Source of the DNA: Anaeromicrobium sediminis | GTDB lineage: Bacteria > Bacillota > Clostridia > Peptostreptococcales > Thermotaleaceae | Length of the DNA: 32,865 bases | Assembly (NCBI RefSeq): GCF_002270055.1 | Contig: NZ_NIBG01000033.1 | Coordinates: 1-32,865 of the forward strand | Direction: 5' to 3' | In this document: positions 1-7,574 of the stretch, one piece after another | Layout: the number at the start of each line of letters is the position of its first letter | How positions within the stretch are numbered: position 1 is the stretch's first letter | The notes under the pieces: generated by a model | What the model saw: only the letters and a program-made list of their open reading frames with translations | What the model was told of the DNA's origin: nothing | Database searches by the model: none | Translations under genes and position numbers: made by a program

Positions 1-643
1 CTTCATCTAATATATATATGGTATTATTCTCACACCTTATAATTGACTTTGATTCAAGATTTTTAAAGGTTCTATTTAAATGCCTGTAGGTTGTTCCTAA
101 GAATTGAGCAATTTCATTGAATGATGAATTTAAAATTATATAGTTTGTATCTGTCATATGCTCAACTAAATAGCTAGACAATCTATTTATAAGTGGATAT
201 GCAAGGTTGTATGAACTATTATTTAAGGTTGCATAAAGCTTTTCACTTAAAGAGTCTATTAAATGATGTAAAAACTTTGGGTTATCTAAAGAAGTTTCTC
301 TGATTATATCTGAAGGTATTCCTATTAAATATGTATCTTCTATTGCTTCCACATTACATCGTATAGGAAGGTTTTTTAAAAGTTCTATATCTCCTAAAGA
401 ATTAAATTCCTTGTAAAATTTTAAAAGTATGGATTTACCATTTTCTAAAAGATAATATATTTTAGTTTTTCCATCTACAATTAAATAGTAATATTCAAGG
501 TCAAACTCTGCCTTTAATATGTATTCGCCTTTTTCATAAAAATGAAGTTGTGCATGTTTTAATATATCTTTATCAAATATTTTTTCTATATTATATTTTA
601 CAATATAATGATTTAAAAGGTTGTTGTCTGAAATTTTTCTCAT
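1..643 (-). CDS. yeiL: Crp/Fnr-family transcriptional regulator, YeiL-like (3' end cut by window)
   Basis: My reverse-strand reading gives about 214 codons open to the window edge, starting at ATG 643-641 behind a perfect AGGAGG. The protein has an N-terminal cyclic-nucleotide-binding-like beta-barrel (residues about 30-120, with stretches such as YYLIVDGKTKIYYL and FNSLGDIELL) and a C-terminal winged helix-turn-helix (about 150-210, with FNEIAQFLGTTYRHLNRTF as recognition region). YPLINRLSSYL and the LGTTYRHL helix are typical of YeiL rather than Crp or Fnr. No N-terminal cysteine cluster is seen, so an Fnr-type FeS sensor is unlikely, and the ligand is unknown. It is transcribed divergently from the HAD hydrolase gene. 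The stop lies outside the window, but the protein looks nearly complete. The YeiL assignment rests on remembered family similarity. Confidence 0.82.
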   Translation of the reverse strand, partial: MRKISDNNLLNHYIVKYNIEKIFDKDILKHAQLHFYEKGEYILKAEFDLEYYYLIVDGKTKIYYLLENGKSILLKFYKEFNSLGDIELLKNLPIRCNVEAIEDTYLIGIPSDIIRETSLDNPKFLHHLIDSLSEKLYATLNNSSYNLAYPLINRLSSYLVEHMTDTNYIILNSSFNEIAQFLGTTYRHLNRTFKNLESKSIIRCENNTIYILDE

Positions 644-653
644 AAAGCCTCCT

Positions 654-670
654 TGACACGACATATGTCA
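654..670. promoter_or_regulatory. Candidate Crp/Fnr-type operator (TGACA-N7-TGTCA)
   Basis: A perfect 5-bp dyad with a 7-bp spacer, containing the 10-bp palindrome GACATATGTC, lies between the predicted promoter and the RBS of the YeiL-like gene. The position would suit autorepression. Crp/Fnr proteins bind 5-bp dyads, usually with a 6-bp spacer, so the spacing here is one base off the norm. Confidence 0.25.
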
Positions 671-689
671 TATTAAAGTTTATACAAAC

Positions 690-718
690 ATGATAATTTA
701 TTTATAAAGTATTGTAAA
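690..718 (-). promoter_or_regulatory. Candidate sigma-A promoter for the YeiL-like gene
   Basis: Read on the minus strand, TTTACA (718-713) and TATCAT (695-690) are separated by exactly 17 bp. They lie about 47 bp upstream of the ATG, so the 5' leader would be about 40 nt. Assigned by pattern only. Confidence 0.42.
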
Positions 719-740
719 GGACAGGGGGAGCTTATATATT
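712..740 (+). promoter_or_regulatory. Weak candidate promoter for the HAD hydrolase gene
   Basis: TTGTAA (712-717) and TATATT (735-740) have a 17-bp spacer and face the hydrolase gene about 100 bp downstream. The -35 overlaps that of the divergent promoter. The match is weak and unverified. Confidence 0.25.
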
Positions 741-838
741 AATAAGTATAGACAAGAAAATCTTAAATTAAGTAAGGGTTTTTATAAAGAAGTTTGTATG
801 TTACACTAGAAAAAATTAACTATAGGGGGACAATTATT

Positions 839-1528
839 ATGAAATATGAAATTATAATATTTGATGCAGATGAAACTTTATTTGATTTTAAAAAATCTGA
901 AAGAGATACTCTTAAAAATACTATGCTTGAGTTTAATATAGATTATGATGAAAACTATCATTTAAAAGTATATAAGGAAATAAACACGGCCATATGGAAA
1001 GAACTTGAAGATGGACTTATTACTCAGAAGAAATTAAAGGTTGAAAGATTTAAAAGATTATGTGATAAATTAAATGCTACATTTGATGAAAGTGAATTTG
1101 CAAAATCATATATGAATCATCTGTCTTATGCATCCTTTTTATACGATGATAGTATAAAACTTGTAGAAGATCTGCATAAAGATTATAGACTTACCATAAT
1201 TACTAATGGTCTTAAGGATGTTCAGGATAATAGAATAAGAAAATCTATTATAGCAAAATATTTTGAAGACATAGTAGTATCTGAAGAGGTTCAGGTAGCA
1301 AAGCCCGATCCTAAGATATTTGAACATGCTCTAAAGAATATAAAGCATACTGACAAGAGTAAGGTACTAATAGTAGGAGATAGCTTAACATCTGATATAC
1401 AAGGTGGAATAAATTTTGGTATAGATACGTGTTGGTTTAATCCGAATAAGATTGTAAATAAAATGGGAATAAACCCTACTTATGAGATTTCTAATTTGAT
1501 GGAGCTTAGGAATATAATTGAAAAATAG
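839..1528 (+). CDS. yjjG: HAD-superfamily hydrolase, YjjG-type pyrimidine 5'-nucleotidase
   Basis: A 229-aa cytoplasmic HAD phosphatase. Motif I is FDADETLFDF with nucleophile Asp9 and general acid Asp11. Motif II is the TNG near residue 135. Motif III/IV is the GDSLTSDIQGG stretch near residue 180. The helical cap between motifs I and II is of subfamily I type. This composition, especially the DADETLFDF start, is typical of the YjjG family, which dephosphorylates UMP, dUMP, TMP and non-canonical pyrimidine nucleotides as house-cleaning. I chose ATG 839 because it has an AGGGGGA Shine-Dalgarno 9 bp upstream. The in-frame TTG at 794 would add 15 residues that do not look like the family. The uracil permease 12 kb away is not obviously linked. 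Confidence 0.85.
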   Translation: MKYEIIIFDADETLFDFKKSERDTLKNTMLEFNIDYDENYHLKVYKEINTAIWKELEDGLITQKKLKVERFKRLCDKLNATFDESEFAKSYMNHLSYASFLYDDSIKLVEDLHKDYRLTIITNGLKDVQDNRIRKSIIAKYFEDIVVSEEVQVAKPDPKIFEHALKNIKHTDKSKVLIVGDSLTSDIQGGINFGIDTCWFNPNKIVNKMGINPTYEISNLMELRNIIEK

Positions 1529-1730
1529 ATGTAAATTAACGGGAGAAGAAGATCATCTCATTCCAGTAAAAATGCATCATCTTCAAGTAAAAGCCCTGAA
1601 AAATGCTAAATCAATTACAGATTATATTTTTACAAAAAAAGATCAAGCACAAAATCATTGCCAAGTTGGGAATATTGGACTGGCCCTTAATACTATGAAA
1701 GAGTGGCTAGAAGAAGTAAATTATGATTAG
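1518..1730 (+). pseudogene. C-terminal remnant of an alpha/beta hydrolase
   Basis: An open frame of 70 codons without a credible start or RBS, overlapping the end of the nucleotidase gene by 11 bp in another frame. The translation contains GEEDHLIPVKMHHLQ (matching the acid-residue loop of alpha/beta hydrolases) and, about 30 residues later, QNHCQVGNIGLAL followed by a WLEE terminus, which matches the catalytic-His segment of a common clostridial hydrolase family of about 250-350 aa. Everything upstream (nucleophile elbow, lid) is absent, so this is the last fifth of a lost gene. Alternatively, but less likely, it is a translated small protein made by coupling to the upstream stop. Confidence 0.55.
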
Positions 1731-1769
1731 AATAGTGAAAATATGAACTATCATATGTGTGAAATAATA

Positions 1770-1810
1770 AAAGTGACTGAATCCATAGGGGATATTCAGT
1801 CACTTTTTAT
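1770..1810 (+). terminator. Intrinsic terminator
   Basis: A perfect 13-bp stem (1770-1782 with 1794-1806, core AGTGACTGAAT) and an 11-nt loop are followed by a short U run. It ends the transcript of the HAD gene and hydrolase remnant. Confidence 0.75.
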
Positions 1811-2487
1811 TTGTTTCAAAGAATATGGTGAAATAAGGATATTGATTAAGAAGTAAATAGATTAAAATAAGCTCTAAATTGATATTTTAAAATTCAGTTT
1901 AGAGTTTATTCATTTTTATATTATGAAATATTATATGAATACAATGAGTTTACAAATTAGAAATAACATTGTTATATAATTTGTATGGGGAGGGAAGTTT
2001 TTATGGAGAATACAATCTCACCTGCTGAAAATAAGATTATGTTGTGTGAAAATATAGAGGACTTGAATTTTAATTACTTCCTTTAAACATCCAGTTTTGG
2101 ATGGTATAGTTAAAGGATACGAAATACATAAGTGAAATGTGTAAGGTGGTTAAAAAAGAACTTTTAGAATAGATTCTTATTATATTTTGTTTTACATATA
2201 ATCTCATGGGTAAATTAATATATATACAAAGAAGTTCCAAAGTGAATTCTAAATGGGAGGACTATATAAAGGTTCTCTTTTAATTGGAAAGATTAGAAGT
2301 GACTCATTTTATAAAACTATAGTTTTTAGGGTGAATTTTAATTTTGTTCATGTAAATAGTAAATATATGGAGGAATTATAAGGTGAATGTTGAAATCTTA
2401 CAAATATAAATTGTATTATATGGAATAGAATTAATTAAAGAATAATTAGAATTTATAATAGGAACTTTTATAAAGAGGGGGGAGTTT
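1811..2487. other. Gene-poor stretch with decayed coding debris
   Basis: No intact gene of useful size. A second hairpin lies at 1872-1904 (CTCTAAA arms). TTTACA (1949) and TATATA (1973) precede AGGGAGG-type RBS sequence and an ATG at 2003, but the frame stops after 27 codons at 2086. An adjacent frame continues with KHPVLDGIVKGYEIHK and then stops. A further open piece starts at the ATG near 2206 (reading MGKLIYIQRSS). An RBS-GTG at 2383 opens a frame interrupted by two TAA codons before the LapA-like gene. This pattern of start signals without lasting frames suggests one or two decayed genes of unknown identity. Confidence 0.4.
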
Positions 2488-2832
2488 ATGCAATTTGGAT
2501 TTATTTTTTCTTTGATCTTTGCAATACTAGTGGCACTATTTGCTATACAAAATTCTGAGAGTGTGGTCATAAGTTTTCTATTTGCTGAATTTAATGTTTC
2601 TCAAGCCCTTGTAATATTAATATCTTCCGTTTTAGGAGCAGTAATAGTTATGTTACTAGGGGTTATAAAACAAATCAAACTACAGCTTAAAATAAAAGAA
2701 CAATCAAAGAAAATTAAAAATTTAGAAGAAGAAAACAAACTGTGTACTAATCAAATTGAAGAATTAAAAAAGAGTCTTGATGAAAAGAACAATGACAATT
2801 TGACAGATGACAAAATAGATATTGAGAAATAA
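2488..2832 (+). CDS. LapA-family (DUF1049) small membrane protein
   Basis: A 114-aa protein starting at ATG 2488 behind GAGGGGGG. Two membrane segments (about residues 3-20 and 36-58) are separated by the NSESVVISFLFAEFNVSQ hairpin, the hallmark of the LapA/YciS DUF1049 family. After the second segment a long charged coiled coil (about 60-105, heptad-like K/E pattern) extends into the cytoplasm. In Gram-negatives LapA acts in lipopolysaccharide assembly. That role cannot hold in a Gram-positive cell, so its function here is unknown. It appears to be a single-gene unit, and no clear terminator follows. Confidence 0.8.
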   Translation: MQFGFIFSLIFAILVALFAIQNSESVVISFLFAEFNVSQALVILISSVLGAVIVMLLGVIKQIKLQLKIKEQSKKIKNLEEENKLCTNQIEELKKSLDEKNNDNLTDDKIDIEK

Positions 2833-3225
2833 ATATGTCCTTTTAGAATCATTAACAGAAAATTTGAAATTATAAAAAATACTCTTGTAATAAAATATTA
2901 TGAGGATATTTTTATGTCTAGATTATTATGAGTAAAAATGATTTTACACCTTAAGTCTAGCAATGGAATGGATACATTTCTACGTAACTTTTCCAGTAGA
3001 ATAGTTAACATAATGTTGGTATAATGTTATTTAGTCTTAAAAAATATAATGCCACTTAATAACATGAAAATAATCTTTAAAAACACATCCTACTAAATCA
3101 AATCTTTTTTATCAATTTTGTTAAATTCTTAAATACAAAATAATTCCCAGGGAAATAAAATTAAATACGAAAATTATAATGCGAAAATTGAAATGAGCAA
3201 CTTTATTATTAGAAAGGTGATTTTA
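2833..3225. promoter_or_regulatory. Long leader/intergenic region with an extended -10 candidate
   Basis: About 390 bp without a convincing ORF. The best promoter candidate is an extended -10, TGGTATAAT at 3017-3025, without a good -35. It would give a 5' leader of about 190 nt for the first SLH gene. A short TTCCCAGGGAA dyad lies near 3146. I looked for a c-di-GMP or other riboswitch core here and did not recognise one. Confidence 0.3.
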
Positions 3226-6200
3226 ATGAAAAAGAGTTTATTAAAGCATATAGCAGGCTTGCTACTTGTAATAATCCTTTGCAACATTATTTCTCCAAGT
3301 TACTTTAGTAGTGCAGAAGCTAATGATTTAGATAGTGTATGGCTGGGGAAATATATAAAGGATTGGGTTATGGATATAGAGAATGACTGCATCCATATCA
3401 TAACCAAGTATTCAAATGAGCTAGTAACAGTGGATACTAAGGACTTTAATATAGTTAATGAAGTTCATTTAGGAAGTGAACCTATGGATGTGGAAATTTA
3501 CAATAATAAGCTGTATATTACTTTAATTGATGAAAATAAGATAATAGAATATGATATCTTAACTAAAAGTATTTTAAACAGGATAGATACAGAGAAAAAT
3601 CCATTGAATCTTTCTGTATATGATGGAAAGATTTTTTATGGAAATAGAATGCAGCATGAGTCTGGAATTTATGTATATGATCTTTCTGAGAAAAGCAATA
3701 AAAAAATTCTTGATGATCTTAATAATCCAACGGTTACAATAGATAAAAATACTGGAGTCTTGTATGTGAAAAGATCATCAGGAGGCCCTATTTATGGACT
3801 AGATCCTAATAACTATGATACTATCTACAAATCTAAGGACACAATATATGGAGATATATTAATAGATGGTAGTGATGTATTTGGTGGAAATATGAAATAT
3901 GATACATCCCTAAATGTGATCCATGGACAGTACAACTTAAATTCACCAGTTATGCCAGGTTCTAATTTGACGGTAAATGATACCTATGTATTTTTTAGTA
4001 GTGCCATATTTAATAGGGATAATTTTATAAAGGTAGGGGATTTACCCATTGAATCAGAATGGGCCTTAGCTGACAGTAATTATGTGTATATGTATGATAA
4101 AGGTAGCAAAACTATTGTAAGAGAAAAGATTGCTTCTTTAGTGGATAACAATACTAAATGGAGTGGAAATGATCTTACACAGTGGGTATTAGATGAAGAT
4201 AGGGGTTATATATATGGAGTATCAAAAGATGAAAATAGACTTTTGTTTATTAATAAGGATACTTTAGAAATAGAAGAGGAACTAATAATATTTTCAGAGC
4301 CAACGGATATTGAATTAGATAATAATAAACTATATATTTCTTTATCTGGAAGTAATAAGATAGCTATAGTTGATATAGATACTAAAAGTTTAGATAGGGA
4401 GATTATAACTGAGACTAAACCCTATAGATTAGAAAAGTATGGTGAAAAGATATATTATGTTGAAAATAAATGGAGTAAAATTCATGAATATGATTTAACT
4501 AATAATTCAGAAATAGATTTAGTTATTAATTCAAATAAGAATTACGGAGACCTGTACATGTACGCGGAAATAGCAATAGATAATACTAGTGGAATCATGT
4601 ATTTAGGTGAGGCAGGATCATCATACGATGCTTTTGCCATAGACTTAAAAAACTACAATTTAATAGGCACAACGGATTACGAACATTCCTATGACTTTAA
4701 TCGTGCTAGTAGAAAGGTATTAATAAATGGGGATGAAATATTCTACGCTGGTAAGAGGATTAGTAAAGATAATATGAATATTAAGGGCAGTTATGAGGAG
4801 CAAATAATTTATGTAAATGATGATTATGCCTTTTCAAATGGTGCGGTATATGATAAAAACAGTTTTACAAAGGTAGGGGAATTACCCTTTGATTCATCAA
4901 AGATGCTTATAGATAGTAATAATATTATTTATTATTATGATAAGAATACTAGTTCTATTAATAAAGTAGATCTAAATTCTATTACTTTAGATATGCCAAA
5001 AAACTACTATAATTCAGAAGCTTCACTTCCTATTAGTATGGTAATTGAGGACTGGGTCTATAGTGAAGATAATGATTATATCTATGCCATATCAAATCGT
5101 ACTGGAAAGGTACTGTTCATAGATGCTAGAGATTTTACAGTAAAAGATGAAATTTATATTGGTGAGAGTCCATCTGATATAGATATATTTAATGACAAGA
5201 TATATGTTGCTTTGAGTGGAGAAAGTAAAATAGCTATAGTTGATGGTGTTCGTAAGGACAATATAAGTAAGATTAGTACAGATATTAATCCCTATAAAAT
5301 ACAAGTGGATAAAAGTAATATATACTATTCTGGCAAATCTAGCAATGAAAAGATTTATATATACGATAAAGTAAAGGGTTACTCATATACCATGGGAGAT
5401 AAAACCTATTCAAACCCTCAATTGCTAGTGGATAGGGAGAATGAAATTTTGTATATTGGTAATAATACCTATCCTGAATGGATTATTGCAGTGAGTACAG
5501 AAGATTATAAGGTTGTAAAAGAATTTAAATATACACGTAGCAATGTTAAAGAACGACAACTTTTTAAAAATGATGAATATATATTCTGGGGTAAGTTTAA
5601 AATCAAAATTAGTGATTTAACATTAGACAGGGTTTATGATAGCAGAGTATTATACGCTAAAGGGAAATATGTGTACAACGAAAAAGGAATAGAAGCCTAT
5701 GAAATTTATAGGCAAATAGCAGATTTCCCCTTTGATCCTACTCTTGTTTTAACCAATGATAAGGGAGAAGTATATCTTTATAACTACACTAACAACTCTA
5801 TATATAAATATCCTTTAAAATATGAAATAGATCCAAAGCTAAAGGATAGCTTAAGGATAAATTTAAACGATGAGGGACATTTTATATTTTCATGGGATGA
5901 GGTTCCAAATGCCATAGGATACAATTTATGGTATTACACTGATATGGAGTTGAAGATTAAAAGACTAAATGGTAATAGCCATATAATAGAAGATAATAGT
6001 TATGTATCTACAAGAACCTTTAGGGGGCAATATGATAAAGTAATACACTTTGGTGTTACCCCTGTTATGGAGGAAACATCCTATGAAATGTTGGGGGTTG
6101 ATATGAAGGGCGTAGTTATAGATAAACTGAATTCTCCTCAGGATGAAATAAATGATGATAATAGTATTGACTTAAGTTCTACATCAACATCTTCTATGGG

Positions 6201-7392
6201 ATATGATCTTGATGGTGGATTAGCAGCTATATTTAGAATAAATGAGAATTTATTCAATTCAGCAATAGAAAAAATAGATGAGAATGTAGAACGCTTTGAG
6301 TTTAATAGTGATTTAGAATATGATAGGTTTAGCATAAATCTTTCAGGTAGTATTTATGATAATCTTTATGAGATAGGAAATGATAAAAAGCTTAAAATAA
6401 ATACTCCTAGAGGTAAATATGCATGGCCAGTTTCGTTAATCAACTTATCTGAGGTTACAGCTAATCCTAAAAGTGCTTATATAGATATAGGAATTAGGAG
6501 AGAAAGGGGAGAAAATCTAGGTAATATAGTATATGATATGTTTAATCTAGATCTAAACGTTATAGGAGACCCAATTAGATTTAGTATAGATGCTTTGACA
6601 GAGGAAGGAAAACTAAGTGTAAAAAACCTTGGTAAAGACTACTTCCAATGCTGGGTTCCATTAGAAGAAGAACCAGATAAATCTGAAACAGTGGGCATAT
6701 TTTATGATCTAGAAAATAAAAAATATCAGCATGTTCCTACAAGATTCTATAAGGATAATGAAGGAAAATGGTGGGCCATATTTAATCAAAATGCAAATGG
6801 CTCATATGCCCTAGTTAGATATAATAAAACCTTTAAAGATATGAAAAATCACTGGGCAGAAGATGATATTAACCTACTTGCATCAAAGCTTATTGTAAAG
6901 GGTATGACACATGAAAAATTTATACCTGATGATAATGTAACAAGAGCTCAATATATTGCCCTGTTAATAACTGCATTAGGACTACATCCTGAAAATAACT
7001 CGGGCCAATCATTTCATGACGTGGATGGAGATGATTGGTATGCTGATGTTGTAGAAACGGCAGTGAATCTAGGAATTGTTAGAGGGTATGAGGATGGAAC
7101 ATTTAGACCTAATAGACTTATTAGTCGTGAAGAAATGTCAGTTCTTATTGTAAATGTATTAAAACTCCTAGAAGAAGGAAGAACAGATGTAAATGAGGAC
7201 GTATTAAAATCCTTTAAGGACTCAAATGATATTGGTTCTTGGGCAAAGGAAAGTGCAGCAATAGCAGCTGAAAATGGACTTATAAGGGGAGATGAAAAGG
7301 GCTCCTTTAACCCTAAGGACTACGCAACCCGTGCCCAAAGTGCCGTTGTAATAAAGAAATTATTAGAAAAAGCAGAACTAATAGAAGAATAA
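3226..7392 (+). CDS. Large secreted SLH-domain protein with beta-propeller-like repeats (paralogue 1)
   Basis: A 1388-aa predicted surface protein. I chose ATG 3226 (RBS GAAAGGTG) because it begins a clean Sec signal peptide: MKKS, a hydrophobic core, then cleavage near the SSAEA motif. The upstream in-frame ATG at 3193 would spoil it. Three homologous blocks of about 280 residues follow, each opening with a WV.D/E..YIY motif (near residues 47, 320 and 609) and containing YVTN-like strands such as NKLYISLSGSNKIAIVD, so stacked propellers are likely. Next comes an FN3-like segment (about 885-960, FSWDEVPNAIGYNLWY). Three SLH domains near 1202, 1262 and 1328 (FKDMKNHWAEDD, FHDVDGDDWY, FKDSNDIGSW, with TRAQ/SREE motifs) should bind secondary cell-wall polymer. 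No enzymatic motif is seen. A role in S-layer, adhesion or ligand binding is inferred. Confidence 0.88.
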   Translation: MKKSLLKHIAGLLLVIILCNIISPSYFSSAEANDLDSVWLGKYIKDWVMDIENDCIHIITKYSNELVTVDTKDFNIVNEVHLGSEPMDVEIYNNKLYITLIDENKIIEYDILTKSILNRIDTEKNPLNLSVYDGKIFYGNRMQHESGIYVYDLSEKSNKKILDDLNNPTVTIDKNTGVLYVKRSSGGPIYGLDPNNYDTIYKSKDTIYGDILIDGSDVFGGNMKYDTSLNVIHGQYNLNSPVMPGSNLTVNDTYVFFSSAIFNRDNFIKVGDLPIESEWALADSNYVYMYDKGSKTIVREKIASLVDNNTKWSGNDLTQWVLDEDRGYIYGVSKDENRLLFINKDTLEIEEELIIFSEPTDIELDNNKLYISLSGSNKIAIVDIDTKSLDREIITETKPYRLEKYGEKIYYVENKWSKIHEYDLTNNSEIDLVINSNKNYGDLYMYAEIAIDNTSGIMYLGEAGSSYDAFAIDLKNYNLIGTTDYEHSYDFNRASRKVLINGDEIFYAGKRISKDNMNIKGSYEEQIIYVNDDYAFSNGAVYDKNSFTKVGELPFDSSKMLIDSNNIIYYYDKNTSSINKVDLNSITLDMPKNYYNSEASLPISMVIEDWVYSEDNDYIYAISNRTGKVLFIDARDFTVKDEIYIGESPSDIDIFNDKIYVALSGESKIAIVDGVRKDNISKISTDINPYKIQVDKSNIYYSGKSSNEKIYIYDKVKGYSYTMGDKTYSNPQLLVDRENEILYIGNNTYPEWIIAVSTEDYKVVKEFKYTRSNVKERQLFKNDEYIFWGKFKIKISDLTLDRVYDSRVLYAKGKYVYNEKGIEAYEIYRQIADFPFDPTLVLTNDKGEVYLYNYTNNSIYKYPLKYEIDPKLKDSLRINLNDEGHFIFSWDEVPNAIGYNLWYYTDMELKIKRLNGNSHIIEDNSYVSTRTFRGQYDKVIHFGVTPVMEETSYEMLGVDMKGVVIDKLNSPQDEINDDNSIDLSSTSTSSMGYDLDGGLAAIFRINENLFNSAIEKIDENVERFEFNSDLEYDRFSINLSGSIYDNLYEIGNDKKLKINTPRGKYAWPVSLINLSEVTANPKSAYIDIGIRRERGENLGNIVYDMFNLDLNVIGDPIRFSIDALTEEGKLSVKNLGKDYFQCWVPLEEEPDKSETVGIFYDLENKKYQHVPTRFYKDNEGKWWAIFNQNANGSYALVRYNKTFKDMKNHWAEDDINLLASKLIVKGMTHEKFIPDDNVTRAQYIALLITALGLHPENNSGQSFHDVDGDDWYADVVETAVNLGIVRGYEDGTFRPNRLISREEMSVLIVNVLKLLEEGRTDVNEDVLKSFKDSNDIGSWAKESAAIAAENGLIRGDEKGSFNPKDYATRAQSAVVIKKLLEKAELIEE

Positions 7393-7412
7393 TAAAAGTA
7401 ATATTGTATTAA

Positions 7413-7534
7413 GGGAGGCCACTGAAAAAGTATGATTCTTGGATTTTGACATACAATATATGGTTGTGTTCATTTGGGATTATACTATATATTTAATGTT
7501 AAATTCCAGTTAAATGACTTTTCAGTGGCCTCCC
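7413..7534. mobile_element. 122-bp MITE-like inverted-repeat element with 5-bp target duplication
   Basis: The ends are GGGAGGCCACTGAAAAAGT (7413-7431) and its reverse complement (7517-7534), differing by a single extra A. The flanks are identical ATTAA copies (7408-7412 and 7535-7539), as expected for a target-site duplication. The roughly 85-bp interior is AT-rich and non-coding. No transposase is present, so it would be a non-autonomous element mobilised in trans. Because the ends can pair as RNA, it could also act as a terminator between the two SLH genes, although there is no U-tract. Confidence 0.6.
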
Positions 7535-7574
7535 ATTAAAAGTGTTCTACTTTACTATTAGAAAGGAGATTTTA

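Noticed and set aside
2833-3225. A c-di-GMP (GEMM) riboswitch in the leader of the first SLH gene
   Set aside because: The conserved GEMM core is absent, and only short chance dyads are seen.
7446-7486. An outward promoter inside the MITE-like element (TTGACA and TATACT)
   Set aside because: The spacing of 29 bp is far too long for a sigma-A promoter.
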